Below, piece after piece: positions 34,450-43,288 of a stretch of 64,000 nt of DNA. Position numbers and translations under genes: made by a program. This DNA comes from Chloroflexota bacterium (lineage in GTDB: Bacteria; Chloroflexota; Dehalococcoidia; Lucifugimonadales; Lucifugimonadaceae). The notes under the pieces are model-generated. The model saw only the letters and a list, made by a program, of their open reading frames with translations. It searched no databases and was not told the DNA's origin. The DNA lies in NCBI GenBank assembly GCA_002721615.1, contig PBKW01000012.1, positions 79,511-143,510 of the forward strand. Reading direction: 5' to 3'. Numbering within the stretch: position 1 is the first letter of the stretch; each line of letters opens with the position of its first letter.

Positions 34450-35703
34450 TCAATCATCAATACCTGGAACATGAAACTCTAATGCCAATGATAAAGCTTT
34501 TTCCTTAATTTTTTCCAATTTTTTATCATTTTCTTTGAATTTTATGGCCTCATGAATCAATTCTGAAATTAAAAGCATTTCTTTTTCTTTCATCCCTCTA
34601 CTAGTCACCGCGGGGGTTCCAATTCTTATTCCACTAGTTACTCTAGGGGATAATTCATCATAAGGTATAGAATTCTTATTTATAATTATACCAACTTTTT
34701 TAAGTATTGTTTCTACCTCTAATCCAGTACACCCTCTGCTAGTAACATCAATCAAAACTAGATGATTATCTGTGCCACCAGATATTACTCTGAAACCTAA
34801 CTCCTTTAGACTATTAGATAAAACTTTTGAATTTAAAATTATCTGATAGCAATAAGTTGTAAACTCTGGCTTTAAAGCTTCGTTAAAAGCTATAGCCTTA
34901 GCAGCTATATTATTCATAAAAGGTCCTCCTTGAATACCTGGGAAAACTGACCTATCAATACTTGTAGCAAATTTTGAATCACACATAATTATTGCTCCTC
35001 TAGGACCTCTAAGAGTTTTATGTGTAGTAGAAGTTGTAATATCAGCTACATTAATAGAAGAAGGATGTAATCCTGTGGCTATAAGTCCAGAAATATGAGC
35101 TACATCTGCTAATAAAATTGCATTAACTTCTCTAGCAATTTCTTTAAATTTTTTAAAATTTATTGATCGAGGATAAGCACTAGCTCCACAAACAATCATT
35201 TTAGGCTTAAATTCTTCAGCCTTCTGAAATACTCTCTCATAATCAATTATTTCAGTTTCTGGTTCTACTCCATAGTAATCAAATTCGTACAATTTTCCTG
35301 AAAAGTTTACTGATGATCCATGACTAAGATGTCCCCCTTGATCTAATCTCATTCCTAAAATTTTATCCCCAGGTTTCAATAATCCCGAATAAACCGCCAT
35401 ATTTGCTTGAGTTCCACTGTGAGGTTGAACATTTACATGATCACAGTTAAAAAGTTTCTTAGCTCTTTCAATAGCAAGATTTTCAGCTACATCAACATTT
35501 TCACAACCTGCATAATATCTCTTACCTGAATAACCTTCTGCATATTTATTTGAAAAAATTGAACCCGTAACATTTAAAACTAATCTAGAAGGATAATTTT
35601 CAGAAGCTATCAAAATGATTTCATCTCTAATTCTTTTTTCTTCTTCTTCAAAAGCAGAGAATATCTGAGCATCTAATTTTTTTAGCGATGATTTAAAATT
35701 CAT
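34450..35703 (-). CDS. glyA: Serine hydroxymethyltransferase GlyA
   Basis: GlyA converts serine and tetrahydrofolate to glycine and methylene-THF. The 417-residue protein has LIASENYPSRLV, YAEGYSGKRYYAGC, the folate/PLP region NVQPHSGTQANMAVY, the active-site Lys in TTSTTHKTLRGPRG and GIRIGTPAVTSRG near the C-terminus. Length is normal. It is encoded 72 bases upstream of rpsF on the same strand, so it may be in the same transcript or separate. The divergent CpsB-like gene starts 91 bases away. Confidence 0.96.
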   Translation of the reverse strand: MNFKSSLKKLDAQIFSAFEEEEKRIRDEIILIASENYPSRLVLNVTGSIFSNKYAEGYSGKRYYAGCENVDVAENLAIERAKKLFNCDHVNVQPHSGTQANMAVYSGLLKPGDKILGMRLDQGGHLSHGSSVNFSGKLYEFDYYGVEPETEIIDYERVFQKAEEFKPKMIVCGASAYPRSINFKKFKEIAREVNAILLADVAHISGLIATGLHPSSINVADITTSTTHKTLRGPRGAIIMCDSKFATSIDRSVFPGIQGGPFMNNIAAKAIAFNEALKPEFTTYCYQIILNSKVLSNSLKELGFRVISGGTDNHLVLIDVTSRGCTGLEVETILKKVGIIINKNSIPYDELSPRVTSGIRIGTPAVTSRGMKEKEMLLISELIHEAIKFKENDKKLEKIKEKALSLALEFHVPGIDD

Positions 35704-35794
35704 TTATTTATCTTATTAAATTTTAATAGAATATAGAATAAAATATATACATATTCTAATGGAAAATAAATTTGATAGAAAATAAACTATAAAT

Positions 35795-36676
35795 ATGAAT
35801 TTTGTTGATTTAAACGGTCATATTCTCCATGAATATGATCCTAACATAAAAAACATAAATGAGACTTTAGAAATTATTAAAAAAGCTTCAAATATTGGTA
35901 TTGAAACAATCATTGAAACACCTAATAATGTATTTTTGCATAAAGTTGAATCCACTGAAATTCAAGAAAAAATAGATAACTTAACATCTTTTTTAACTGA
36001 ACTAGAGATTAATAACATGAATTTATTATTAGGATCAGAAATAAATCTAGATATACAAATGCCTGCAAATATTTCATTAGGCAAAACATTAACAATTAAT
36101 TCTACAAAATATCTATTAATTAAATTTCCATATTTAGGACTACCTGAAAATTTTGAGTCAACTCTAAGTCTTCTAAATATTATGGGAATCAACCCTATAC
36201 TACTAAACTTAGAAAAAAATAATTATATTCAAAAAAACCCAAAAATTATTTTTGAACTTATAAAAGAAAATTGCCTGATACAATTATCGTCATCAAGTTT
36301 ATTAAATTCTTCAAATGAGAATGTTAGAAGTTTTTCACAATTCCTTATAAAAAATCAATTAGTTCATACGGTTTCAGGATTTGTGAATTCCCAAATTTCA
36401 GATATTGAAAAAAACCTAGAAGAGATAATTGATTTTATTGAATCTTCATCAAATATTCATACTGTAGAATTACTTTTGTACACTAATCCAAATTTAATAG
36501 CTTATGGTAATGATCCCAGAACAGAAATAGAAATAATAAAACCCACAAAAATTAAATCATTTTTTAAATATCCTATTCAAAAAATCCCTACTTTAATAGA
36601 ATATTTTCATTGGAAATTATTAAGCATAATTAAATATTTAAAAATACAAATTAATAATTTAAAATATAGAAATTAA
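35795..36676 (+). CDS. Degenerate CpsB/YwqE-type PHP-fold protein (metal ligands lost)
   Basis: The 293-residue protein follows the CpsB/YwqE tyrosine-phosphatase fold along its whole length: VDLNGHIL (4-11), ETLEIIKKASNIGIETIIETPNN (24-45), LLGSEI (78-83), TKYLLIKFPYLGLPENFESTL, INPILLNLEKNN (132-143), the SSSSLL strand, HTVSGFVNS and the closing NPNLIAYGND. The metal sites are broken: Asn7 replaces the first His of the D-x-H-x-H motif, Asn44 the TPHH His, Asn138 the HPER His, Phe196 the SDAH Asp and Asn198 its His; only His9 and Glu82 remain. A catalytic role is therefore unlikely. It stands alone; its stop overlaps the convergent ilvE end by 4 bases. Confidence 0.7.
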   Translation: MNFVDLNGHILHEYDPNIKNINETLEIIKKASNIGIETIIETPNNVFLHKVESTEIQEKIDNLTSFLTELEINNMNLLLGSEINLDIQMPANISLGKTLTINSTKYLLIKFPYLGLPENFESTLSLLNIMGINPILLNLEKNNYIQKNPKIIFELIKENCLIQLSSSSLLNSSNENVRSFSQFLIKNQLVHTVSGFVNSQISDIEKNLEEIIDFIESSSNIHTVELLLYTNPNLIAYGNDPRTEIEIIKPTKIKSFFKYPIQKIPTLIEYFHWKLLSIIKYLKIQINNLKYRN

Positions 36677-37635
36677 TTTATTTCTACCTGGGTACACCAA
36701 TCAAAATAATCTTCTCTTTTTCCAGTTACTACATCAAAATATATTTTCTGTAATTTTTGTGTGATTTCACCTTTATTCCCATCTCCAATTTTTCGATTGT
36801 CTAAGTTTCCCACACTAGTAATATGAGCTGCAGTTCCAGTTAAAAATATTTCATCTGCCAAATACAATTCGCTTCTCTGAATCTTCCTTTTTTTCACTTC
36901 TATACCCAATTCTCTCCTAGCTATTTGTATTACAGAATCTCGTGTAATCCCTAACAAACAATTATCAGTCTCAGCAGGAGTAATAATTTCTCCACCTGAA
37001 ATCATAAAAAGATTTTCTCCACTTCCTTCAGAAACAGTTCCTTCATCATTAAGTAATATAGCTTCGTCATAACCCCCTAAAATTGCTTCAGTTTTAGCTA
37101 ATATACTATTTGTATATAACCCAGATAATTTCACTCCTGTAGGCATCATAGAATCATTAGGTCTTCTCCAACTTGAAGTTTGACAATTAATAGCTTTATC
37201 ATTATCAATATATCCACCAAATGGAATAATAATTAAACTAAAATTACTAGATAATTCATGTAATTTTAAATTAGCAACTAATTCTTCGCTTTTAAATGCT
37301 AAAGGCCTAATATATACATCTTGAAGATACCCACATTTTTTTAATAAACTAATGGTAATTTCAATATAATCATCTACAGAAAAAGTGTTGATTTCATCCT
37401 TTATTTGAAGATCTTTAGGAGGAAAAATCTTTAAAATATTACAACCTCTTATCAACCTTTCATAATGTTCCTTAAGCCGAAACACAACCATTTTCCGAGA
37501 ATCATCATTCCAATTTCCTCTAATTCCTTCAAACACAGCGGTTCCATAATGTAATGCATGTGTCATTATGCCAACTTTTGCTTCTTCTAATGGAATTTGT
37601 TTTCCACTTAAAAAGGCCCAAGGCTGAGATCCCAT
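36673..37635 (-). CDS. ilvE: Branched-chain amino acid aminotransferase IlvE
   Basis: IlvE performs the final transamination to leucine, isoleucine and valine. The 320-residue class IV aminotransferase has HALHYGTAVFEGIRGN, the PLP Lys region GVKLSGLYTNSILAKTEAILGGYDEAILL, EGSGENLFMI and the ending TGTAAHITSVGNL. Length is normal. The ATG is preceded by AAGGAG. It lies about 8 kb from the T-box operon and has no T-box of its own, so it is probably controlled separately. Confidence 0.93.
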   Translation of the reverse strand: MGSQPWAFLSGKQIPLEEAKVGIMTHALHYGTAVFEGIRGNWNDDSRKMVVFRLKEHYERLIRGCNILKIFPPKDLQIKDEINTFSVDDYIEITISLLKKCGYLQDVYIRPLAFKSEELVANLKLHELSSNFSLIIIPFGGYIDNDKAINCQTSSWRRPNDSMMPTGVKLSGLYTNSILAKTEAILGGYDEAILLNDEGTVSEGSGENLFMISGGEIITPAETDNCLLGITRDSVIQIARRELGIEVKKRKIQRSELYLADEIFLTGTAAHITSVGNLDNRKIGDGNKGEITQKLQKIYFDVVTGKREDYFDWCTQVEIN

Positions 37636-37748
37636 TTTCTCTCCTTAAAAAACTATTCAATAATTTTGTAAAATTATATATAAAAGTCTAAATATCACAT
37701 TGAGGTTACACCTTGAAAAATAATATTACAAATTAGAGATATTAAATA

Positions 37749-37777
37749 TTGAAATATTCAAAATGTTTTTATATAAG
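37749..37777 (+). promoter_or_regulatory. Predicted promoter of the lipoprotein gene
   Basis: TTGAAA (37749-37754) is followed after 17 bases by TATAAG (37772-37777). A transcript would start near 37784, about 35 bases before the ATG at 37819. The -35 box lies in a small inverted repeat TTGAA-ATA-TTCAA (37749-37761). The rest of the 183-base gap between ilvE and this gene shows nothing else I can name. Confidence 0.55.
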
Positions 37778-37818
37778 TTTTATATAAATGATAAAAATTT
37801 ATTTTATTTTTGTTGAAA

Positions 37819-38553
37819 ATGATCATTAAGGAAAAAATAGCAAATATTTTCTCGATTTTTGTCTTAACTATTTTATTTTTATCTTGCACTAGTAACATAG
37901 AAGATAACGATAATACAAAATTAGAGAACGAGAATTCTGGAAAAACAGAAAATTTTTCTGATTGGGAGTATCGAGGTTTTCAAATAAAAGAATCAGAACT
38001 TAACATATTTTTATATCTTATTAAAGGTGAAATATCAGATATAAAATTATTATTAAATGATTCTTTTCATCCTAATCAAGTAATTGCTGAACCCAATGAT
38101 ATTTACAACTTTAAATTTAACAATCTTAAAGATGGAATTAATTCTGTAAGAATATCAAACAATAAAAAATCATTATCAGTTGCGATTAAAAACCAACCTT
38201 TTCAAGGAAAAATTGTTGAATCTAACACTATTTTTACTATTAAAGTAAATGAAGAAGTGAAAATTAAAAATACTGGAATGATAGTTAGGTTGATTTCTTT
38301 ATCGAGAGACTCTAGATGTGAAGACCCTACAGACAAATTTGATTGCATGCATGATCCAAGGACTTTTTTAACTTTTCAATTATCAGCACCTAGATATATT
38401 CCTGAAAGCCCTACAATTCTAAAACCTCAAACAGAAATTGCAGCAGGTGTTTACCATGATTTTCCTTTTTCAATAGAAGAAATAGAGCCTCCACCTAAAA
38501 AAGGTATAGTTATTGAACAATCAAAGTATGAAGTAAAGATGAAAGTTCAATAA
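37819..38553 (+). CDS. Putative lipoprotein of unknown function
   Basis: I do not recognise a named family. The 244-residue protein starts with basic residues and a hydrophobic segment ending in FLSC, a plausible lipobox, then an Asn/Glu-rich linker, so it is probably a lipid-anchored surface protein. The C-terminal part (about 130-244) begins FTIKVNEEVKIKNTGMIVRLISL and contains a DSRC...C pair like that of small bacterial domains with DSRCP-x(n)-C, so a disulfide is possible. The start is taken at the ATG; two TTG codons just upstream would add three residues. It stands alone between ilvE and panE. Confidence 0.6.
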   Translation: MIIKEKIANIFSIFVLTILFLSCTSNIEDNDNTKLENENSGKTENFSDWEYRGFQIKESELNIFLYLIKGEISDIKLLLNDSFHPNQVIAEPNDIYNFKFNNLKDGINSVRISNNKKSLSVAIKNQPFQGKIVESNTIFTIKVNEEVKIKNTGMIVRLISLSRDSRCEDPTDKFDCMHDPRTFLTFQLSAPRYIPESPTILKPQTEIAAGVYHDFPFSIEEIEPPPKKGIVIEQSKYEVKMKVQ

Positions 38554-38570
38554 AAAACGCTCAGTTCCAT

Positions 38571-39500
38571 TTATTCCACATTTATTGAATTGTAAAGAAC
38601 AGTATAAAAACTTTCACATACTGGCATATCAATACCATTATTTTTTCCAATCTTTAACGCTGCTCCCATTAAATCATCAAGCTCTAAAGGTTTCCCAGAT
38701 AAAATATCTTGCTGAAGAGATGATTGAATATTTTCTTTATCTTTCAAAAGATAATTAAGATTTTTTTCAACCAAATCACTAGGTAGAAAAACACCTTTTG
38801 ATTTAGCAACTAAATATATTTCCTGCATCATTTTTTCACAAATTGATTTTCCATATGGAGAATCTAAAATATCCACGAAAGATGACCTTGTGCTAGCCAT
38901 AATTGGCCCAATTGCTCCTACCAAAATTAATTTTGACCACAATACACTTTCTATATCATTAGATATTTCTATTTGAATACCTTTTACGGATAATACTTCT
39001 TTTACACTATTTAAATATTTAAAAGTATTTTTTCTATGACCAAAACGAATTAAAGCTGTCTCTCCAGTCTGAGTGACCGTTCCTGGATTTTCTCTTGAAA
39101 CTTCAATATATGTAGATCCTTCTAACAAATTTTCCCATCCATACTCTTTGGAAATTTGATCTGCACTAGAAATCCCATTCTGAATTGTTAAAATAATTGT
39201 CTTATTACCAACTAGAGGACTCATTTCTTTTATAGCAATTTTGTTGGAGTAAGTCTTAACACAATATAAAATTAAATCCACTTCTCCCACAAAATCAGGA
39301 GAGTCGATAGCATTCACAGGGATAACAAAATTATCCCAAAATGATTTAACTGAAACACCAGAGGAACTCAATTTCTTTAGATGTTCTCCTCTTGCAATAA
39401 AAACTACATCTAAACCTGCTTTAGATAACATAGATCCAAAATAAGTACCTACAGCACCTGAACCCATAATCACAATTTTTTTAATTTCAATTCGATTCAT
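38571..39500 (-). CDS. panE: 2-dehydropantoate 2-reductase PanE
   Basis: The 309-residue protein is a ketopantoate-reductase family member, using NADPH to make pantoate for CoA. The cofactor motif is VIMGSGAVGTYFGSMLSKAG near the N-terminus, followed by IARGEHL, CVKTY and the NGISSADQI segment. The substrate/catalytic Lys region is WSKLILVGAIGPIMA, and the late SSLQQDILSGKPLELDDLMGA matches the family's SS-x-x-QD-x-x-x-G-x-x-x-E-x-D. Neighbours give no further hint; it could be a related ketoacid reductase, but the C-terminal motif supports PanE. Confidence 0.88.
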   Translation of the reverse strand: MNRIEIKKIVIMGSGAVGTYFGSMLSKAGLDVVFIARGEHLKKLSSSGVSVKSFWDNFVIPVNAIDSPDFVGEVDLILYCVKTYSNKIAIKEMSPLVGNKTIILTIQNGISSADQISKEYGWENLLEGSTYIEVSRENPGTVTQTGETALIRFGHRKNTFKYLNSVKEVLSVKGIQIEISNDIESVLWSKLILVGAIGPIMASTRSSFVDILDSPYGKSICEKMMQEIYLVAKSKGVFLPSDLVEKNLNYLLKDKENIQSSLQQDILSGKPLELDDLMGAALKIGKNNGIDMPVCESFYTVLYNSINVE

Positions 39501-39598
39501 AAAATTTTAAGATTTTTTGAATTATAATTACATAATTGTATTCTTATTAGATCATATAAAATAAAAATATTAGAGTATACAGTATTTAGGAAAAAACA

Positions 39599-40297
39599 AT
39601 TAGAGAAAATAATAGAAAATTAAACGAGTTAAGACCTATAGAAATTGTAACTGGAATCGTGAAAAATGCAGATGGATCTGTTCTAATTAAAACTGGAAAT
39701 ACTCACGTAATTTGTACTGCAACAATTTCTGAAAAAATTCCTCCCTGGTTATCTAATCAAGGATGGATTACAGCAGAATACTCTATGCTTCCAGCATCGA
39801 CATCTTCTAGAGTTTCTAGAGAAATAACCAAAGGAAAGAAAAATTCCCGATCTCAAGAAATACAACGTTTGATAGGAAGATCATTAAGGTCATCATTAGA
39901 TTTAAAATTATTAGGAGAAAAAACAATTACTATTGATTGTGATGTTTTAAATGCTGATGGAGGAACAAGAACAGCATCTATTACTGGAGGGTATATAGCC
40001 CTAAAAATAGCTCTTAATAAAATATTCAATGAAAAAAAAATAAACAACGAAATATTAACTCCTATAGCTGCCACAAGCATAGGAATAGTCAAAAAAAAAG
40101 TTTTACTAGACTTAAATTATGAGGAAGACTCTCAAGCAGATGTAGATTTAAATATCGTAATGAATTCAAAATTAGAAATTATAGAAATTCAAGGAACAGC
40201 AGAAAAAAAATCTTTTTCTAGAAAAAAATTAAATGAAATGTTAGATATAGGAACCGAGGGAATAAAAAAAATATTAGCTATACAAGAAGAGTTCTAA
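39599..40297 (+). CDS. rph: Ribonuclease PH with probable AUU start
   Basis: RNase PH trims tRNA 3' ends by phosphorolysis. From 39599 the frame reads R-E-N-N-R-K-L-N-E-L-R-P-I-E-I, matching the conserved start of RNase PH (M-R-x-D/N-G/N-R-x-x-x-ELRP). No ATG, GTG or TTG is available there: the first codon is ATT, with AGGA 7 bases upstream and an in-frame TAG at 39587. The only standard start, GTG at 39659, would remove this N-terminal strand. From ATT the protein is 232 residues, near the usual ~238. Other motifs: ADGSVLIKTGNTHVICTA, a basic RSLRSSLDL helix, DCDVLNADGGTRTASITG and an EIQGTAEK ending. A base error at the start codon is possible. Confidence 0.85.
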   Translation: MRENNRKLNELRPIEIVTGIVKNADGSVLIKTGNTHVICTATISEKIPPWLSNQGWITAEYSMLPASTSSRVSREITKGKKNSRSQEIQRLIGRSLRSSLDLKLLGEKTITIDCDVLNADGGTRTASITGGYIALKIALNKIFNEKKINNEILTPIAATSIGIVKKKVLLDLNYEEDSQADVDLNIVMNSKLEIIEIQGTAEKKSFSRKKLNEMLDIGTEGIKKILAIQEEF

Positions 40298-40298
40298 T

Positions 40299-40802
40299 TT
40301 GAATATAAAAATAATAAAAAAATTTGTTCCTATTTCTGTAATTGGAGCCAGCAATACTGATAAGAAAAATTTAAGTACAGCTTTCAAGGTAGGTCAACTA
40401 ATTGCTTCAAATAAAGGAGTTGTTATATGTGGTGGATTGGGGGGAATAATGGAATCTGTATGTAAAGGTGCTAAAAGTAAAAATGGACTTACTGTAGGAA
40501 TATTGCCTGGAAATGATCCCAACGATTCTAATGATTGGGTAGACATAAAAATTCCAACAGGAATTGGATATGCTAGAAATGTTTTGGTAGTGAATGCAAG
40601 TAAAGTTTCTATAGCGATTTCTGGTGCTTTTGGAACTCTCTCTGAAATAGGTCATGCTCTTGCAGAAAATAAAAAAGTGATCGGTCTCAATACTTGGAAT
40701 CTAGACCAAAAACATATTGATTACAATAATATAGATATAATACATCAAGATACTCCAGAAAAAGCTGTAAAATTAGCTTTCAAATATGCACTAGAACAAT
40801 AA
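40299..40802 (+). CDS. TIGR00725-family SLOG (LOG-like) nucleotide-binding protein
   Basis: The 167-residue protein is a short Rossmann-like SLOG domain. The family motifs are ISVIGASN at the start, GVVICGGLGGIMESVCKGAK (GG-x-GG-x-M), TVGILPGNDP, and SGAFGTLSEIGHAL in place of the PGG-x-GT-x-x-E motif of LOG enzymes. LOG relatives release a base from nucleotide monophosphates, and TIGR00725 members have no proven substrate. The start is TTG one base after the rph stop, so it is probably translationally coupled to rph, and eno follows after 10 bases. Confidence 0.8.
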   Translation: MNIKIIKKFVPISVIGASNTDKKNLSTAFKVGQLIASNKGVVICGGLGGIMESVCKGAKSKNGLTVGILPGNDPNDSNDWVDIKIPTGIGYARNVLVVNASKVSIAISGAFGTLSEIGHALAENKKVIGLNTWNLDQKHIDYNNIDIIHQDTPEKAVKLAFKYALEQ

Positions 40803-40812
40803 CAAATATAAT

Positions 40813-42174
40813 ATGACTGCAAGAATAAAAAGAATAATAGCAAGACAAGTACTAGACTCTAGAGGAAATCCTACAATATGGACAGCAGTAATTACTGATA
40901 AAAACGAGAAGTATTATAGTGTAGTTCCCTCAGGAGCAAGTAAAGGATCTAGGGAAGCTTTAGAGTTAAGAGACAATAATAATAAAAATTTCAACGGGAA
41001 AAGTGTCCTAACAGCAATATCAAATACAAACAATAAAATTTCTGAACAACTAAAAGGCCAAAAAGTAACTGATCAGAAAGAAATAGACCAAATAATGATT
41101 GATCTAGATGGAACTAAAACCAAAGGTTCTTTAGGAGCTAATGCTATTTTGGGGGTATCAATGGCGTTAGCTAGGGCAGGAGCTAAAGAAGAAAATGTAG
41201 AATTATTCCAGTATATTAGAAAAATATATGATCCCCTCGATGATTCTTGGAATTATTCCACGAAATATCTTGAAAACTTCTCTGACTCAATGCCTACAAA
41301 AAATTATTTCTTACCTAATCCTATGTTTAATATGATTAACGGAGGATCTCACGCATTCAATTCAACAGATTTTCAAGAATATATGGTCGTACCTATAATA
41401 GGAAACTTTCAAAAATCTCTTCAATGTGGATTTGATATTTACAATGAATTGAAAATCATTATAGAAAACAAGAAACTTCCTTCAACAGTTGGAGATGAAG
41501 GAGGATTTGCTATTTCTAGTATTAATAATTCTGATCCTTTAGATTTACTTATTGAAGCAACATTAAATACCAAATGGATACCCGGAAAAGATGTGAAATT
41601 TGCTCTAGATATAGCTGCATCAGAATTTTTTGATAAAGAAAAAAATATATATGAACTCAAATCAGAAAAACTAAAATTAAATTCTGAAGAACTAGTTACA
41701 ATCTATGAATCACTAATTTCTAAATATCCTATTTACAGTATTGAAGATGGACTTTCAGAAGATGATTGGGATGGGTGGAAAAAAATGACATCAAAAATAG
41801 GAACTGATATTCAACTAATTGGGGATGATTTATTTGTTACTCAAAAGGAATACTTAGATAAAGGTATAAAAGAAAATTCTGCAAATTCAATACTTATAAA
41901 ATTAAATCAAGTAGGAACAGTTACAGAAACTATAGAAACAATTATTATGGCTCAAAAAAATAATTTCTCAACTATAATCAGCCATAGATCAGGTGAAACT
42001 GAAGATACTTTTATTGCAGATTTAGCAGTAGGGACAAATTCAAACCAATTAAAATCAGGAGCACCTGCTAGAGGAGAACGAATAAGTAAATATAATCGTA
42101 CTCTTTTGATCGGAGAAAACAATCTAGGGCATTTAAAAACATTAAAAATAAATAAAATAGGAATAAAAGGTTAA
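40813..42174 (+). CDS. eno: Enolase
   Basis: Enolase interconverts 2-phosphoglycerate and phosphoenolpyruvate. Motifs: ARQVLDSRGNPT, PSGASKGSREALELRD, LGANAILGVSMALARA, FNMINGGSHAFNSTDFQEYM, TVGDEGGFA, SIEDGLSEDDW, LIGDDLFVT and the catalytic-loop ISHRSGETEDTFIADLAV. At 453 residues it is about 20 longer than typical, because of an insert at about residues 138-165 before the PNPMFNMINGG motif. gapA starts 4 bases after the stop, so two glycolytic genes are paired. Confidence 0.96.
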   Translation: MTARIKRIIARQVLDSRGNPTIWTAVITDKNEKYYSVVPSGASKGSREALELRDNNNKNFNGKSVLTAISNTNNKISEQLKGQKVTDQKEIDQIMIDLDGTKTKGSLGANAILGVSMALARAGAKEENVELFQYIRKIYDPLDDSWNYSTKYLENFSDSMPTKNYFLPNPMFNMINGGSHAFNSTDFQEYMVVPIIGNFQKSLQCGFDIYNELKIIIENKKLPSTVGDEGGFAISSINNSDPLDLLIEATLNTKWIPGKDVKFALDIAASEFFDKEKNIYELKSEKLKLNSEELVTIYESLISKYPIYSIEDGLSEDDWDGWKKMTSKIGTDIQLIGDDLFVTQKEYLDKGIKENSANSILIKLNQVGTVTETIETIIMAQKNNFSTIISHRSGETEDTFIADLAVGTNSNQLKSGAPARGERISKYNRTLLIGENNLGHLKTLKINKIGIKG

Positions 42175-42178
42175 AAAT

Positions 42179-43195
42179 ATGAAAAAAACAAAAATAGGAA
42201 TAAATGGTTTTGGACGTATAGGAAGACAACTTACTAAAGCACTTCTTCAAAATTTTTCTCATGAAATAAAAATAGTGGCTATTAATGATTTAGCACCCAT
42301 TTCAAATTGTGCCCACTTGTTTAAATATGATAGTACATATGGAAATTTTCAAGGAAATATTGATAGTGATGATAATTATCTGATAATTAATAATGAAAAA
42401 ATCAAAGTCTTTTCAAAAAAATCACCTTCTGAAATACCTTGGAATCAAGAGAATGTAGAAATAGTAGTAGAATCTACAGGTTTTTTTACTGATGCGTCTG
42501 ATGCTGGAAACCACTTGGGAGATTCTGTAAAAAAAGTAATTATTTCTGCACCAGCAACTAACGAAGACCTGACTTTGGTGTTAGGCGTAAATCAGGATAA
42601 GTATGACCCAAGTTCTCATCATATAATATCAAATGCATCATGCACTACAAATTGTGTAGCTCCAATGGTAAAAGTAATTCATGATAGCTTCGGAGTAGAA
42701 AATGCTTTAATGTCCACGATTCATTCCTATACTAATGATCAAAAAATTCTAGATCAAATGCATTCAGATTTAAGAAGGGCTAGATCAGCAGCTGAAAATA
42801 TAATTCCTACTACAACTGGAGCAGCTAAAGCAGTCACAAAAGTTATTCCAGAATTAGAAGGAAAAATAGATGGCATGGCTTACAGAGTTCCTACTGCTAC
42901 TGTATCAGTGACTGACCTCACATTAACCTTGAAAGATAAAGCTAATACTACTGAAATTAATGCTGAATTTGAAAAATTCAGTAAGAATAGCTTAAAAGGA
43001 ATTCTAAATTATTCAAATGAACCTTTAGTATCCTCAGACTTCAGAGGGAGTCCTTACAGTGTGACAATAGATGGATTATCTACAAGTTTCGTAGGAAATA
43101 ACTTTCTTAAAATTGTGGGCTGGTATGACAATGAATGGGGTTATGCTTCAAGAACTGCAGATGTAGTTTCTTTATTAGCATCTAAAGGATCATAA
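42179..43195 (+). CDS. gapA: Glyceraldehyde-3-phosphate dehydrogenase (type I)
   Basis: The 338-residue enzyme oxidises glyceraldehyde-3-phosphate with phosphate and NAD(P). The N-terminal motif is GINGFGRIGRQ. The nucleophile Cys145 is in SNASCTTNC and the catalytic His in MSTIHSYTNDQ. AINDL at residues 34-38 places an Asp at the adenosine-ribose position, as in NAD-preferring enzymes. WYDNEWGYASR closes the family pattern. It follows eno, and the pdxS gene begins after a 93-base gap with its own promoter signals. Confidence 0.95.
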   Translation: MKKTKIGINGFGRIGRQLTKALLQNFSHEIKIVAINDLAPISNCAHLFKYDSTYGNFQGNIDSDDNYLIINNEKIKVFSKKSPSEIPWNQENVEIVVESTGFFTDASDAGNHLGDSVKKVIISAPATNEDLTLVLGVNQDKYDPSSHHIISNASCTTNCVAPMVKVIHDSFGVENALMSTIHSYTNDQKILDQMHSDLRRARSAAENIIPTTTGAAKAVTKVIPELEGKIDGMAYRVPTATVSVTDLTLTLKDKANTTEINAEFEKFSKNSLKGILNYSNEPLVSSDFRGSPYSVTIDGLSTSFVGNNFLKIVGWYDNEWGYASRTADVVSLLASKGS

Positions 43196-43222
43196 TAAAA
43201 TATAATTTTTGGAATAAGAATG

Positions 43223-43249
43223 AAATTGTTAACAATTTTAGATTATAAT
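43223..43249 (+). promoter_or_regulatory. 16-bp palindrome and -10 box upstream of pdxST
   Basis: AAATTGTTAACAATTT at 43223-43238 is a perfect 16-base palindrome. It lies 5 bases upstream of TATAAT (43244-43249), so it covers the usual -35 position of the pdxS promoter. No good -35 hexamer is seen at 17 bases spacing. The layout fits an operator for a dimeric regulator or activator. Transcription would start near 43256, some 33 bases before the pdxS ATG. Confidence 0.5.
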
Positions 43250-43288
43250 GAAAACACAAAAATAATTATCTGATAAACAGGTTGCAGA

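Noticed and set aside
39659-39661. GTG at 39659 as start of rph
   Set aside because: It would remove the conserved first strand of RNase PH that reads cleanly upstream in frame.
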